Source: Astropecten irregularis (lineage: Eukaryota > Echinodermata > Asteroidea > Paxillosida > Astropectinidae). From it: a DNA stretch of 64,000 nucleotides. The notes beneath the pieces are model-generated. The model was not told the origin of the DNA. It worked only from the letters and a program-made list of their open reading frames with translations, and ran no database searches. The stretch covers positions 20,212,001-20,276,000 of the forward strand of contig OZ020244.1 of the NCBI GenBank assembly GCA_963971285.1. The letters run 5' to 3'. The stretch's first letter is position 1, and each line of letters begins with the position of its first letter. Shown here piece after piece: positions 12,701-27,700 of this stretch. The translations under genes and the position numbers were made by a program.

Positions 12701-15700
12701 GATGCAGTGATGTGAAAAGTCTCCAGATTTTAATCTGATTTAAGATTTTTGTGTGTAGATTTTAACTCACACTAAATTTTAAACTAAATTTCAGCTTTTT
12801 GTATTTTTGCTCTGTACAAAAGCATCTTTAAGAACTTTTAGATGCCAGCTTTTTCTTTGGTGTTTTCATATTTTTGGCCAACTGGCCACTCACATCCCTG
12901 GGGATGATTTACCAACTTTTGTCCTCTTTCTTTTTAATTTAATTGCCAACTGGTCCATGTACATTTGTATTTGTTCCAAGTGTTGCATGTACATGTACAT
13001 AGTAACATGTAGCATTATAGTCTACTGTATGAGCAATGAATAAGAACCCCCCTGCCCTCCACCTGGCTCCCACCACCAACATACATAAGTTAGTCTATTG
13101 AGAAATACTACCTAGGATAAATCATGCAAGGATCTACATGTTTGACACTTAATGTGACATGTATGTATGTAATTTATGAATTTATTACGTGTTTCAAGGT
13201 TACTTACATATTTTGTGGTGACTGGTTATGTATCATCTGATGACTAATGTGATGATACGCACATTATAAATAACATCCACTTTAGGATCCTGATAAACTA
13301 TACATGTACTGCCTATCCAAGCATGCATCTATTTCTGTAAAGCTGTTCACTTGGCAAACATCCATTGTTCCCGTGAAATTCGTGAATATTCCCGTAACCA
13401 TTTTTTTTTTCTGAGTGCGTATCGTTTGGGAATGCTCCTACATGGTGTATGATATTTGCCTTTTGTGTGTTTTTGTTTGTTTGTTTTTTTTTGTTTACTC
13501 CGATAGTCCGATCCATTCGAGAGCATGCACAGTGCAGTAGTCTTGGGTGAAATTTGTCGTGCATGTTTGTATGGAATTGTTGGAGTGGAATTTGGTGCTG
13601 TGAAGAGCAAGAGCAAGAGCCGTGCTTCCTTGGTACGGTATAGGGGCTCTTCGTCTGGAAAGTCAAAATGTCATTTGCAGCATTTGCCTAGGAATAGGAT
13701 GCCAATGAACAACGAAGCCCAATTTACGGTTGCACTTGGCCGCTACGTTTTGGCAGTGTCTAAAGCTCAAGGATTATTTTACAACCATTATTATTCATAT
13801 TTGTTTCCATCCGATTAGGGATCACAGAGACTCGATTTCTTCCTTTGTTTGGGCCCTGCCCACCAAAAATATCTTTCCTTTCCTGGGGGTGTGGGGAGGC
13901 TTATGAAGAAAAGTGGATTAGAATATAGGCCCCTATGTGTAATGCCAATGTGGTGTACACTGTCACTCACGGCTATTTTTATATTGACCATGCACAGTAT
14001 CAGCGATGTCATTAAAATTTACAGTGTACTATTAGTGTTTATGAATGTTCATCTGATTTGATTGTTCAAGTTTGATGTGCAGTATGGACAATGATTCATT
14101 CTACATGTACATATAGGCCTACATACACTGTACATGTACATAATTATCTGTTGATTTACTCAGTATTGTTGGAACTGGCGTGGATCATTGCTTTTCTCCC
14201 CTATCATTAGTTATTATTAAAGGTACAGTGTATGTACTTGTGGAATCTGTTTATAGTGATACATGACATGTGTAAAGCATTGAATAAGTGTTTAAATTTT
14301 ACGTGTACCTTAAGCCTACATGTACCTGTACATGTATACAACATGTACATACTGTACTTTGAGGAGACTCCAGATTTAGCCAACAGACATGTCACTTACA
14401 TAGAATGTGTACATCTGTAATGTGATTCAACCCGGATCCATAAATTCAGCAGACTTGGCTATCAGTGGTAAGATTTATGTGACACAGTGTGGCAGGTGGA
14501 GGTTTATTTTCAATTTGTTACATGTTCTTTGCAAGGGTAAGTGTTGCATGCCTTTCTGTCTGCCTACATCCCAGGTTACAAATGGACACGTGTGTATACA
14601 ATGTACATGATGTGTACTGTATGTCAGTACTGTGTCTCATTTGTAGATAACCGGATGAAAAGTGAAAATGAATTTATACAAGTGATAAACTGCTGCAAAC
14701 TGCTCATCAGTAAAAATTACCTGAAATATATCAAATAAAATGCTTAGAGTTAGGAGGGCCTGACATGTTTCGATCCTAGCAGGATCTTTCTCAAAAGCTA
14801 ATGACAAGGGGACAAGAACAAGCATGTTTTTCCATCCCTAACATGCATGTTCTTGTCCCCTTGTCATTTAGCCTTTGAGAATGATCAAAACGTGTCAGGC
14901 CCTCCTAACTGTAAGTATTAAAATTGAAAAGACGAAAGTGATCAGCAGTTACATTTGAAAGATTCAAAGTGTTGAGAGCTTGAAAGTTGGTAAGATAATT
15001 GAAAATGTTTGACAACAACATCTTGATCCTACTCTGTGGCAGAGTCTTTCTGAAAGGATTGAGGACATGCACAAAGAGAGGAGAAATATAGAGGGGAACC
15101 ACACACTCAAAAGTAGAATGCAGATAGGAATGATCTAGGAAGACCATGATACTGTGTACATGTAGGCCCTGAAGGGGACCAATGGACTTGGGAAACTGGA
15201 AAGATCAGATGGAATTATTGAGAAGCAAATGAAATGTGAAGAATTGATAGGAAGAACATACAAAGTCTGTCTGGAAGAATGAAAGTAGCTACAGTGTAGC
15301 AGCACATTATCCATTCCCCTGGGTGTTGAGTCCTTATGGACCTAATCATCCAAAGATGTTTTATCCAGATGATCTCTCTGCCAGGACCAAGTGATTCAGT
15401 GCCTACCATTGGAACATGCCAGAAGATGTATACATGTGTGATCAGGGAGGTTAGTAGTGGTGACCCATAAAGGGTTTCAAGCCTCTTAGTATGGAGGTAC
15501 AAGTATGATTAATTGCCTAACAAGTCTTGATCTTTTGGCTTGCCAGAGCTTCACACTATCTTTTTAAATTTATGATTCATTTAAAGGTAGACATGAAATT
15601 TGAGGGTTTTTTGGCACTAGAGTGCCAGCTCTAGTGGGCTAATTTAACCCAGGGTGACCCAGTGGTGAAATGAAGTTCATGTAATCTCCATCTCGTGGAC

Positions 15701-18700
15701 TTAATATACTGATCATGAATGTTCTTCATTTGTCCTACGTTAGTCCACCGTTCAGCTCATGAAGTTTGTTTATGGTGTTACTGTTAGTGAATGTCCTGGA
15801 TAGACTTCTCATGGAGTTAAAAAACTTTGCTGAACATGACTTGCCCGAGCTTGAGATTTTTCACCCCTGGACTCAACTTGTCATCCTTTCATACTGTACT
15901 TGTTTCTGGTTCGCCTCTCAGCGATGTGTTTTGGGTTCGATCCTGGCTCGGGTCATATGTGAGTATAGAGTTGTGCGTTGGTTCTCTCCTATGCTACGAG
16001 GGTTTTTCTCCGGGTTCTCCAGTTGATATCCTCCCTCCACAAAAATCAAACACTTTCAATCTCAGGCTGTGCTCCGTTATCATAAATGGGTTGATGTGGC
16101 TGGCAGCCAAGGGTGCCCCTGAATGCCAGCAACTCAATCACGTTGTATCCACATCCTTCGCAATTTAGCACCCCAGCTGCGAGTAAGGATGATTAGCCTC
16201 CCAAAATATTACTTTTATTATTATTGTTTCACATTGAGATATTTTCACCAGTCACTAGACTGTTCACCAGCTTGAATCCAAGACTAGGACCATTGTTGAA
16301 ATTGATTGACTATTAAATTGACTTGAAATTACAGGAGTATGTAGATAGCACCTGCAGCTACTAGGATAGAGACACATGTTCAGTCAGATGATTGAAACAT
16401 GGTGTTGCACCACAGCCGTGAGAAAGGTCACATGGAATCCATGCATCCATTTTCCATGGTAACCTACATGTATGTATACAGGTACATGTACATGTACATT
16501 CATGTATCATGTATGCACCATTATGTTTTCTCAGCTATCCAAAAGTGTAACCTGTCTTTCCCAGCATCATTTGAAGGAGGGAGAGGTTGTCTTCGGGAGG
16601 TATACTCTGTACATGTACATTGTGTACAAAAAGAGGAGTAATCAACAGCTTGGACATGTTGTCACTGAGCGATACATTCATGTGCATGGATGCATGTTTA
16701 ACGGAAGTTTGGGTGGTGAACAGTCTAGTGACCGTTATTAGTGATGCCCAAGGCATGCACACGTTCATACTGTAGTTGATGTCATTTTTGACCAGTGGTC
16801 ATCCTCTGAGACATCTGGTTCACTCTTGACCATGGGCAAACAAACTCAACCCTGGTCCAAACCTGGGGTGAGATTTGCAACCCCCATGTGTTTTTGTGTT
16901 TCTCACCCAGCCCCCCCCCCTCCCTTTCCTTCCCCCCAAAAAAACCTGAAAAAGGAAAGTAAAATAAATTAATAAAAAAATGAACAAAATTCATGTGGAT
17001 GAAGAATGTAAAAATAATTGATATTTTGACCAGAAACTGAAAATATTTCCCCCCCATAATATAAGCCCCCATACACTTCAACCACCCTTTAATTTAGATT
17101 TGAATCCTAGCTAGAGACCGACACATGTAGAAGTTCAATACTTGCCATCCAAATTTGTGTAAATCTGGTATTCAGTTGAGGATATTGGGTTAATAAAAAC
17201 TTTGGCTTTTTTTTTTTTTTGTATTTTGTAAAATTCATTCAAATGCTAGACAATGTCCCATGCAGCACAAAATCCCTCTTTGTCCTAATATTTTTAAGTG
17301 GAGTTTAGTAGATTTGAGTGGATTTTGAAGGGTTAAAGGGTTAAGCATCGGGATGAGGACATTATTGAAATGTAGTGAGACGTTTCCTGGTTATTACTTA
17401 CAAAGTTTGTTTTTTTATTCGCGACTGCTCTGAAGGAGTTATCTCATGCTTTGCACCCTCCCATTTTTATGGTAGAGGGGAAGGGCCCTATTGGTTTTAT
17501 TTGTCATAACAATATTTTGATATTTTCTGTTCTGTGCAAATGTAATCTAATACGGAAAGTAAAATTCCATTACAATGAAGTTCACTTTAAGTTCGGGCAG
17601 TTGGAGCCAACATGTTTTTATTCTCTCAACATTATTTCATAACCAGGTGTTTCCATTTTGAGAGAGAAGTTGATTTAATGATTGATGATTGACTGATTGA
17701 TGAATTGATTGACTGATTGTCTACTTGCATGCAACAGGAAGTCATCACATTTACTCCTTGACCTCAAGTGTCAAGAGGCCAGGCTTGAATACCGCAAGGG
17801 ACCGGTATGCTTCATCATGTATCATTTGTTTATGTATTACTCTGAATGTGCATGATGTATGTATGCACATGCCCATAAATTGTCATGTTGTATTGTGCAG
17901 TTGTGTGGTAGAACACATTGTACAGTGCGCATGAGTAACTAACGTCAAAGTGAGCTTTCACCATTACACCTGTCGTTAACCAGGCAGTGTTAAATCATGC
18001 ACATGAAAACTATTTTCATATCATTGTCATAGATTTTGGGAAAAGAACCGGTAAGTGTATTGTAATGTGTTTGTGAACATGTGTTTGTGTACATAATATT
18101 GATGGTGGCACATGTGTTGAAAGGGAATACTATAGTTAGGATGCTGTGTCACAGAGCAATGGTCGTATTGATACACACAGTGTGTATTGAATGTCCCGTA
18201 CATGAACAAACCTATTGGCACAACGATTACAGAATGTGCCATGTTATTCTCTTCACTATGGTGTATACATGTACAGTGTAGTTTGTATTCAGTGAAGGCA
18301 CCATCCACACACGTACACACACTTCACGCAGTATGCTGTATTCTGAAAGCATTGTAACCTACATGTACACCATATCACTAGTTCATTGAGTCCATGTACA
18401 CAGGTTCTGTACATTATTATACCAACATGTGCTGTAAATGTGGGTGAATGAGGACATATAGGGATCAGAAGTCTTTCCCTGGAGGGTGTAAATGTTGTCC
18501 AGCCAGCAATATCCTGCAGGTGGGCCACTATCCAGGAAGTTTCAGATGCGGTTTATAACAAAAAGACAACAAAATTTTTTTTACATGCAATTAGCTTTGG
18601 AAAGTACATAATGTAAGACTTGTAAGTCCATGGGTAGTCTGCTACTAGTTTAAACTTAGTGCTCCCCCTCCTCGGGAATTTTGTAAGCTACTTGTCAAGC

Positions 18701-21700
18701 ATTAGGCTAAAATCATTTGAAGTCGGGGGTCAATTTCACCAAACTCATCGTAACTTACTGTTGCAGCCCTATGTAGGATACTATGGATTATCGTTCACAA
18801 CTCGATTTACGATCGATCGTAGGGCTTCGTGAAATCGACCCCTTGGATGGGTAAGGGTATTTCCCTCTCCATCTTGCAGCTCTGCAAATTGTTGCCATAT
18901 TGCAAGGGTTCTTTAAGTTGTTATTTTATATCAGTGGTTCATGTATTTTGGCAAGCTTTATGTGGGACAGGAGGTAGTTTGTTTTCATCTCTTGGCGAGT
19001 GTTTAGTGTTTCAATCGTATAGATACAGGTTTTTGGTTGTTTCTTCAAACATGTGCGGTGTACAGCCTTGTCCATTGTAGGATTGATATTGGGAGGTGAT
19101 GTACATGTGTATACCGTATGTACATGGGCAATTCTCCATGGGAGAGGAAAAAATGTCAAAATTAAATCTGTACATATTGAACCTTTTTTGTACATTTTCC
19201 AGAACACAATTAAATGGGGAATTCAGATTAAAAAACGAAATTGCCAAAAAATGTAAATTTGGGGTAAAAACAGTGATTTTTGCAATTTATGATAAAAAAC
19301 GTGCAGATTTGGTAAAAAAAATATTTCTTGAGTATATTTACCTTCTGAGATATAGGGAAAAGCTTTGATTTATTTTATAATGTTACATGTTAGCAACATT
19401 TCTGGGGGTCATAAAAATATATATATTATAAATATATATATATATTTATATATATAGTGTAGGCCTCAATTTTAAAATATCAATTTTAGCACGTAATTCC
19501 GTTACCGAAAAAATGGCAAAAGTTACTTATTTCCCAGACTTTCTGGATTGTTTTTCTTGAAATCATGGATGTTAAGAAGCCCTACTATAAACATGAATGA
19601 AAAATGAAAATTTAAAAAAATTAATTTCTTGGCATTTGTCCAAGTGGTAACGGAATTACGAAATGGTAACGGAATTACGGTAACGGAATTACGCATGCAC
19701 AAAGTGTATACATAACACACACTTTAAGTTTACGTGGCCAGAGCATGAAGATGTTGAATGTTATTGTGACAGCAACCATCACATTGATCCTACCTGAACC
19801 CCAGATGGATCTAGACACATCTCTCAATCTACAACATTCAGTAACCATGGTAACTGGTGTTTTTATCCACAGATTGGTACAGTCTTGTTACATTTTCCTT
19901 TTCAGAGATGCCAACCAGTACAGTTTGAAAGTATTTTGCACGTTGATCTATTGCAATTTTTCAGAGTAAAGTATGATTTCTGGTAGAAAAACACATTCAT
20001 GACTCTTTAAAATGTTCTAAATTGCACAGTTTAGAGCATTTCCCATGTGTACAACTATTCCAAGTACACTTTTCTCTCTCAATTCAGCTGCACTTTCAGG
20101 TAAATACTATTTTGTCGGGTACAAGTACACTGTGGGCCTACTCTTTTTGTGGGCATACATGTAATGTAGGTTGCCATAATGCCATCTCTGCTTGCTGATC
20201 CATCTAAAAATTTTAGAATTCTGTGCAATTTGATAAAATGCTGTTTTCTGAAAGTATAAATTAAGCAAATCCTTAAGCTTGAAACATACTACACCATGCA
20301 TTCCATTTGCGTGGTTATTAATTATTAAATCTACATTGTACATGTACAGTGTATAATACATTTTTTACATGGAACAAACCACAGAGTGTAACAAGATATG
20401 ACCAAGAACCAAGCAAATTAGAAATATGCAGTTCATGCATTTGAAATATTTCCATTTAAGGCCAGGACACATTAGAGGCAGTCTTATTAATTTTGACAAT
20501 TTTGTTTTCTTTTGCAAGATTACAACAGATCAATCCATAATTAAGCCTGTCCTTATATTAAGCCTAATGCTACCAAAAGTCAGCCAGGGTAAAATTCTCA
20601 AACTATAGGCCTATAGTGGTGATGTAGGCAATCCTGTGATTGGTCAATATGTAAAGAGTGGGGCTCAATATATTAGTCTATTAATTGGGCAAAATTTAAA
20701 ATCTGTAAACCAGCAATTGTACCAGCAATGCAGTCATCACCTAACTGCATTTCACCTTGACCTTTGACCTAAAAAGCAAAGCCAAGACATGTTTAGGCCT
20801 AAAATTACATTTTGATCTGTTAATTTTCACCTAGCCTATTATGTACATGTAGCTTTCCCCAGTGCCATTTTATAAACTTCTAAAATTTGTATTGTGATAA
20901 GTTTATGTTGAATTTAATGTTATGTTTTGCGTTTACAGTATAAACACTATGGCGTAATTCCGTTACCGCCCAGCCGTAATTCCGTTACCGTGTTTAAAAT
21001 GCAATTTATGAAAAGAGTGATTACTTTTTCAACTTTGCTCTGCCTGGTAATTAACAACACCCCTGAACTCTACAAATAACAGGTAGTGTCCAATTTCAAA
21101 ATTTCAGAACTTCAGAGGGTTTTATCAATTTATGCAAGAACTCAAATATGCTTGTCCTCGGTCCGTAATTCCGTTACCGATATTAAGCTCCGCCCCTTAA
21201 AGGGTAATCTTGTGGGAATTTTTTTTTTGTAGTGGTCAATCAATTGTATTGGGTCTTGGCTCCCTTTCCATGTTTAGATTAGTTGTCTAGCATAGAACAT
21301 ATTTTCTTGGGAAAGAATAATCCCTGACAAAGTGACAAATGGGCGTAATTCCGTTACCGAAGAATCGCCCACATGCATGCACGAATCATCACGTCACGTG
21401 GGGTTGGTTTGGCAGTTTGGCAGTAAAGCCCTGTCCGCACTGGACTTTTTTTTCCGGGGATTTAACCGAGCCGATGGGTAAATGAAAAATGGGCAAATAT
21501 TACTGTACCAGTGTCCGCACTTGGACTTTTGACTTGGGTAACTTAACTATCAGAATTACCGAGCTGACAATACAAAGCTCATGCAGGTACCCGACTCGCA
21601 CTGTCCGCACTGGACTTTTCGTCTCAGGTAAAGTGTCTAGAAATACCAGCGCGGCTCAGGCAAAGTAACTGAGAGGAAGACTTACTGAGACATCTGCAAT

Positions 21701-24700
21701 GGACTTAAAATGGGTAAAGTACCCAACGTCTCAGTTACTTTGCCCAAAAAAGGTCCAGTGCGGACAGGGCTTAAGACATTTCATCGGTCAAATCCCAGTC
21801 TGGTGTTACGGCATATGAACCGCCTTATCGCAACTGAGATGTGACGTACTCTGCGGCTGTGCAGCTGCATACATTCTGGGTGTCAGGCATATGTGCTAGA
21901 TTGTGCAGGGAACCGTTCAAAACAACTTTTGGCATATTCGCAGTCATGGAACTTTCCAGTCATGGAAATGTTATTCATCGTTTGCCTTTCATAATAATTG
22001 TCTTTATGCTGTATTCCCATGTCTTGAGCACTTGCCATGTTGTTGTGTAAATACATTGTACCACCTCACACCATCCAACAACAGTATAGCAGATAGGGGG
22101 CCTACCCATTAGAAGTTTCATGAAAATGGACACTCCGATGTTCAAATTGTGGACTTAAATACTAAAATGCTAAAATAGCTGAATGCTATACATATGTTGA
22201 GTCATCTGAACTTCATGTACTCCCTACATTACAGGTACATGTATTCGTCCATCCTAAAGTTGCCTGTGAGCATAGAAATCAAACATCATTTCCTCTTCCT
22301 CAGGCTGTGCGTACCCCCTCCCCTTTCCCCCTCCCCCTAGTGAACAACAACGGCTTAATTTACTCACCCTAACTGTCTGTGATATGTATTTTTTATCAGC
22401 TGTTCTGCCGCCTGTTTGGGCTGTGTATGAGGGTTTAATTTTTTCAATAGCTCGAGGGCTGAGTGAAAGATTAACATTGAGACAGGGAACCGGTCTATCA
22501 CTGGGCTGGGGTCAGGCTCTTTGTGTACATGAAAATGTAGGCATACATGTACATTCGTGATGTAGTTACTTGCAAAAACAAAGCACACAAAATGTATGAT
22601 ACACGTACTGTTTGTTTTTGTTGTTGTGTGACTGATGGTCTAAAGATAATTGATGTGATGCAACCTTAGCTGGACCTTCGATAATTTAAAATAAACATTA
22701 AATACACAGAAATGAAAGGTCTACACTTGTCTGTTTCTGTACTGGTAAAATAAGACTGTAATACATGTAACACTGTAATGTTATATTACCGGTATACATT
22801 TTTACATGGAGGCTGCTTGTACATCTACACGTACACATATGTCCTTGTACAGTACATTGTTTATCATTATTATCATATTGTCATGGGCTTGAATCATTCT
22901 TGTTGACTGAGAAACAATTTATGACAGTGTTCGTGTTTCATCTGTAAATTTGTCATCAGTTAGCCTTCATGCTTGACTCCTAATTAGCATGGATGCATGC
23001 ATTTTCCCATTGAAGGTGCTGATTGATTTCCTCCTGATATTGAAGAGCAGCTGAAATGTGCATTCATTAATCAAAGGCTAATGGATATATGTGGGAATCT
23101 ATGGGTGTAACATGGATTCTGTCATGAATCCTACCCTAATTAGTGCGTTGATGTAATTGCGTGCATGTCACACACACATTTCATTCAGTGTTCATGATGA
23201 ATTTGTATCATGTGCAAATTGTAATGTAAACACAGTACGCCGTTTTGCAGGTATTTTTTACATGATGTGCAATGCAACAAAACTTTATTGTACATGTACA
23301 GTACTTGTTTCCTGTGGAAATACATGCTATAAATAGGATGCTTTTAAAATACTGCACAGGGTAATAAAATGGTGAAATATTGGAATGGCAAGGATAAAAA
23401 TTTGATAAAATATTGTCGGCTGTTTGTACAAAAACAAAATCCACACAGGAGAATTTGCATGGAATACCAGTACATTTACATACATGTACATCATGCACAT
23501 GTGGACTTTAATACAAAGGATTTAATAGTTCTAAAGTTCCCCCATACAATACTTTGTTTGCTTTGTCTATACATATGGCACATTACATTAACCATTAGGT
23601 TAGCTAATCAATGGACTTGCAAAATCATTATGTTAAATTTGATTTGACGTTTTTCTCGTCTTGAAATAGATTTCTCCAAAAATTATTCTGTTGAATTTAA
23701 ATCTGAAAAAAAAAAATTTTTCTGCTGTATAATACCAGTACTTCATTTTTCTTATCTCTTAATTAGCAAAGTAAAATCCTGCAATCATACATGTACATGT
23801 ACCTTAGCCCTATCCACATTCATAAAATACCACAATACACCACAATGTGGTTTGTTTGGTAATGCAGGTACAATCCTGAATCCTCCACAATCCTCCAATG
23901 GTCACACTTTAAAAACTGCGTTCATCCTGAATCCTCCACAGTCCTCCAGTGATCTCACTTATACTCAAAATGAGAGGACCCTGAATCCTGAATCCTTCAA
24001 AATCCTTCGGTGGCCATACCTCAAAAAATGCGTTTATCCTGAATCCTTGCAACTCCTCAAGTGGTCCTCACTTGAAAATGACATTATATCCTGAATCCTC
24101 TGAAATCCTCCAAAACACCAGAAGGATTTTGGAGGATTGAGGAGGGTTAGGGTTAAATTAAAGGTAGTATCATACTGGTAAGAAACCAAAACAGAAATTT
24201 TCACAGATTTACGTATAACTTGCAGGGTATGAAGATGGTGATGGTAGAAACGTACCGTCAAGATTTTTCCGCCTGAAATGGTGTATTTATCCAGAAATCA
24301 GTAAAACAACGACCGAAAATCTTTTTGATCTTTAAAAAGATAAAAAATAACAGAGAAAAGACTTAAGAAATACTGTGGCCGTTTTTCACGATTTTCTCAA
24401 AAAGTGGGCACTGCATGGGACTGAACTTTTCACAGATGACTATGACTGTATCTTCCGTGATATATTTTGCCCATGAACAGGGTTCTAGCCACGATGGGCG
24501 GCACTGGGCGGGCCAGCCCGGCACTGGAAATTTGCGCCCGGAACATAGGTCTGATATAAACTCTGCCGCCCAGCACGAATTTCAGCAGAGTGAATAAAAG
24601 TATTGCCAATATCGTGAATTTTGATCACATTCCTGAATAAAGTTCACTCTTTTCTGTGTTTTGAAATGTGAAGCACTGATTCTCAATGTTTACAAGACGA

Positions 24701-27700
24701 TATAATTTCCAATTTTTAGCGTAGGCCTACAGTATATCTGTACATGTAGCGGACTAGGGTTCAACTTCGTTTCTAGAGCCCACCACTAAAATTGGTCTGG
24801 CTAGAACCCTGCCCATGAATCTGTACTTCTTTGACAAAAACCAAAGTATGATACTACCTTAAAATAAAAACGATTGTTGATATTGATTCAGGTGTTGTTA
24901 ATTTGGCACAGTCTGTTAGGGAATCTTGTGATGCCACAGGGGATGTCTAGCCAGACCCAATAGAGGGAAAGGGTTGAAGAACATCCTACTGACAGATCCA
25001 CTGGAGAAAATCATTGTACATACTGACTAGGGGTTAGACACTAAACCCCCCTCCTTCTCCCTATTGTAGAGTTAGCCCAGATAAAGCAAATTTACATTTA
25101 GACTACTGGCAGAATTTGAAAATTGATCGTCCAAATCCGACAAAGGGAAAAAAAATCAGGATGTGAAGATTGATATTGAATACACGGTGCATTTACACCT
25201 TGTTTGCAGGTGAAATTGAGCCAGATGTCAGATGGGCAAGACATTAAACACGGTGTCCAAATGGTACCCAGATTTACCCTGGTGGCATGAGCAGTGAGCA
25301 ATTACATGTATCATGACCACATCGTTCCCATGATCAGGCCCTCTTGGGTTGAGTTCAACCCTTGGGAAACAATGTACAAAGGACAATGTGGAAGTATCAA
25401 TGTCAGTCTGTTGTTAATTCACCAGTACAGGCTGTAAGTATAGTGTAATGAACCTGAGCCCAATTTCATGGTTTTGCTTAACGTCAAAGCGTAAAATCGG
25501 TATACAGGATAATCATGTGCTTGCGATATAGTATTTTATGGATAGGGGATGAATTTTCAGTTGTGCGATTGCGTAGGTCACACATGTAAGGATTTCTCGC
25601 TTACTTGGCCACTGGCCAGCATAGAAATTCAATGCTAACCCTCAGCAGAAAATAAGGAGCGAATAAGAATCATACATGTAAGCGCCAAATTCTGTGCTAA
25701 GCAGAACCATTAATTTGAGCCCAGGGGCCAATTTCACGGCCCTGCCTAGCACACAAACTCGCTAACCGTGACATTTCTGTCTTTATAATCACAACATGTC
25801 CCTTGTCAATTGTACTGTTCTCAGGTTGCAGCATTGTTGGGAGTATGGATAAAATGATCCCTGGGATATACATGTACATGTAGCAGTATGTGCGTGGTTT
25901 CATGGCTTCTGACTTCCAAGTGTTCAAAGATACATGTAATTGATTATTAGGGACAACACCAACTGGATAGCTCAGTTGGTATTTAGGAGGTCGCCGATTC
26001 GAATCCCGCTCCAGCAGGTTTTTCTTTGTTCATCTTTCAATGACTTTAAAATTCAGTCCGGTTGGTTCAGCACGGGGGATAAAGCTGAAGACCAATTGAG
26101 GTGAAATTTTCACCAGTTACTGCCATATCGAGTTATCGACATCGACAGTCACATATACAATATCTGCCATGTCAACTGGACAATGTTGCCGTGATGTGCA
26201 GCGGTCAAAGATGTCGTGAATAATTGTGTTTGTGCACGGGCAATTGGACAATCGGCGTTTCAAAGGGCTGAAAGCTTTAGGCTTTATCAAACAGCCGGAC
26301 ATTTTTGGATGAGCTGATTCCAATCTAATTTGTTGTCTTGCATTTGTACACAGTATTCACATATTGTATGTGTATACAGTATGTACATGTTCAGGTCTGT
26401 AAAGCTCACTCAAATTACACACAAATGTGTGCACGTTGCGATTGCGGTACTCAAATTGCACTTTTGGGCTCTTTGAATGTTCTGTATCTCGTTACTGTCT
26501 GTACCTAATCTTGATAACACTGTGCATCGAGTGTACAGTGTCTGACACATGTACATTACATCCGGAAGATGCACTTTGTACATTTCAATGATTGTAATCG
26601 TAATGTTTTACATTATTTCCCCTTAATTTGGCAACAATTTTAAACTACTGTTTGAATGAACATAATGTGAAATTCACTCATACAGTGTGTGTTTAAGCAT
26701 TTACCTGCATTGTACATTACCGGTATGTACAGTGTATGTACACATGTACAATGTACGTTCTTTGCAGCATTCACAATGTGCGTAAAACAGTAAAATTTTC
26801 ATAGCACAATATGCATAGAGGACAGTGTGTGTGTACAGCAGGTACAACATACACGTACTGCGTGTAGTACACACTGTACACATTGTTCTCATACAATGCA
26901 TCGACATGAACTTCACCTTACCGTACATCCAATTATGAGCTAAATGACCCCTAATCTAACATTGATTTTTTTTCATTTGCACGTAGTGCTTTTCAGTGCA
27001 CTGATTCAAGATTCCTCATTCTAGAATGTGTATGACCATCCTCCATGGTACATGTACATGTATGACAGAGACAGAGCAATGTCCTTGATACATGTAGTAA
27101 CTAGTTGGTTGATGTTTGGCCATGTTGCCCCATACACAGCATGCCTCTTAGATTCATATGTGTATATTTGTACAATGTTCATTGCTTTACAAAAGCGCTC
27201 CGCACTAATGACGCCACATGAGTGTACAAAATCCCTGGATGTCAGTCAAACATTGACTCACACACACAGTGCACGCCATGCATGTACACGTGCACACACA
27301 CCACACGTTTGCATGGTTGCAATGTTTGTCTGAGCTAGTGTGCTATTTTTAGCGTAAGTGCGGAGTACTATTGTAGGGATATCTATCTATTGCCATTTTT
27401 GTAGGATAATGTATGTCTAGGTGTTCAAATCCTTCTGCCTAAGTTGTTATTATCTGTTTCTTACAAATGTACGTACAGGTACATGTAGTGCTTTATTAAT
27501 GTGATTACAAAAAATGTAATTTTGCCTTTGGCGGCGAGGAGTACACAATTAAAAATAAACCATTCTAAATAATTTCACTAGGGACGGGAGCTGCGATCAT
27601 GCCCATGTAATTGTCAGGTCCGTAATCTTCTACATGTACCTGTTATCCTTTGCTATTGTATGAGATCTTAATTAATGTTGATGTACAGTACTTCACCTTT

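Noticed and set aside
25963..26010. A possible tRNA gene (TGGATAGCTCAGTTGGT followed by GATTCGAATCC)
   Set aside because: The A and B boxes are only about 14 bases apart, there is no anticodon arm or paired acceptor stem, and the downstream tail is shared with 57858-57955. It is a SINE.
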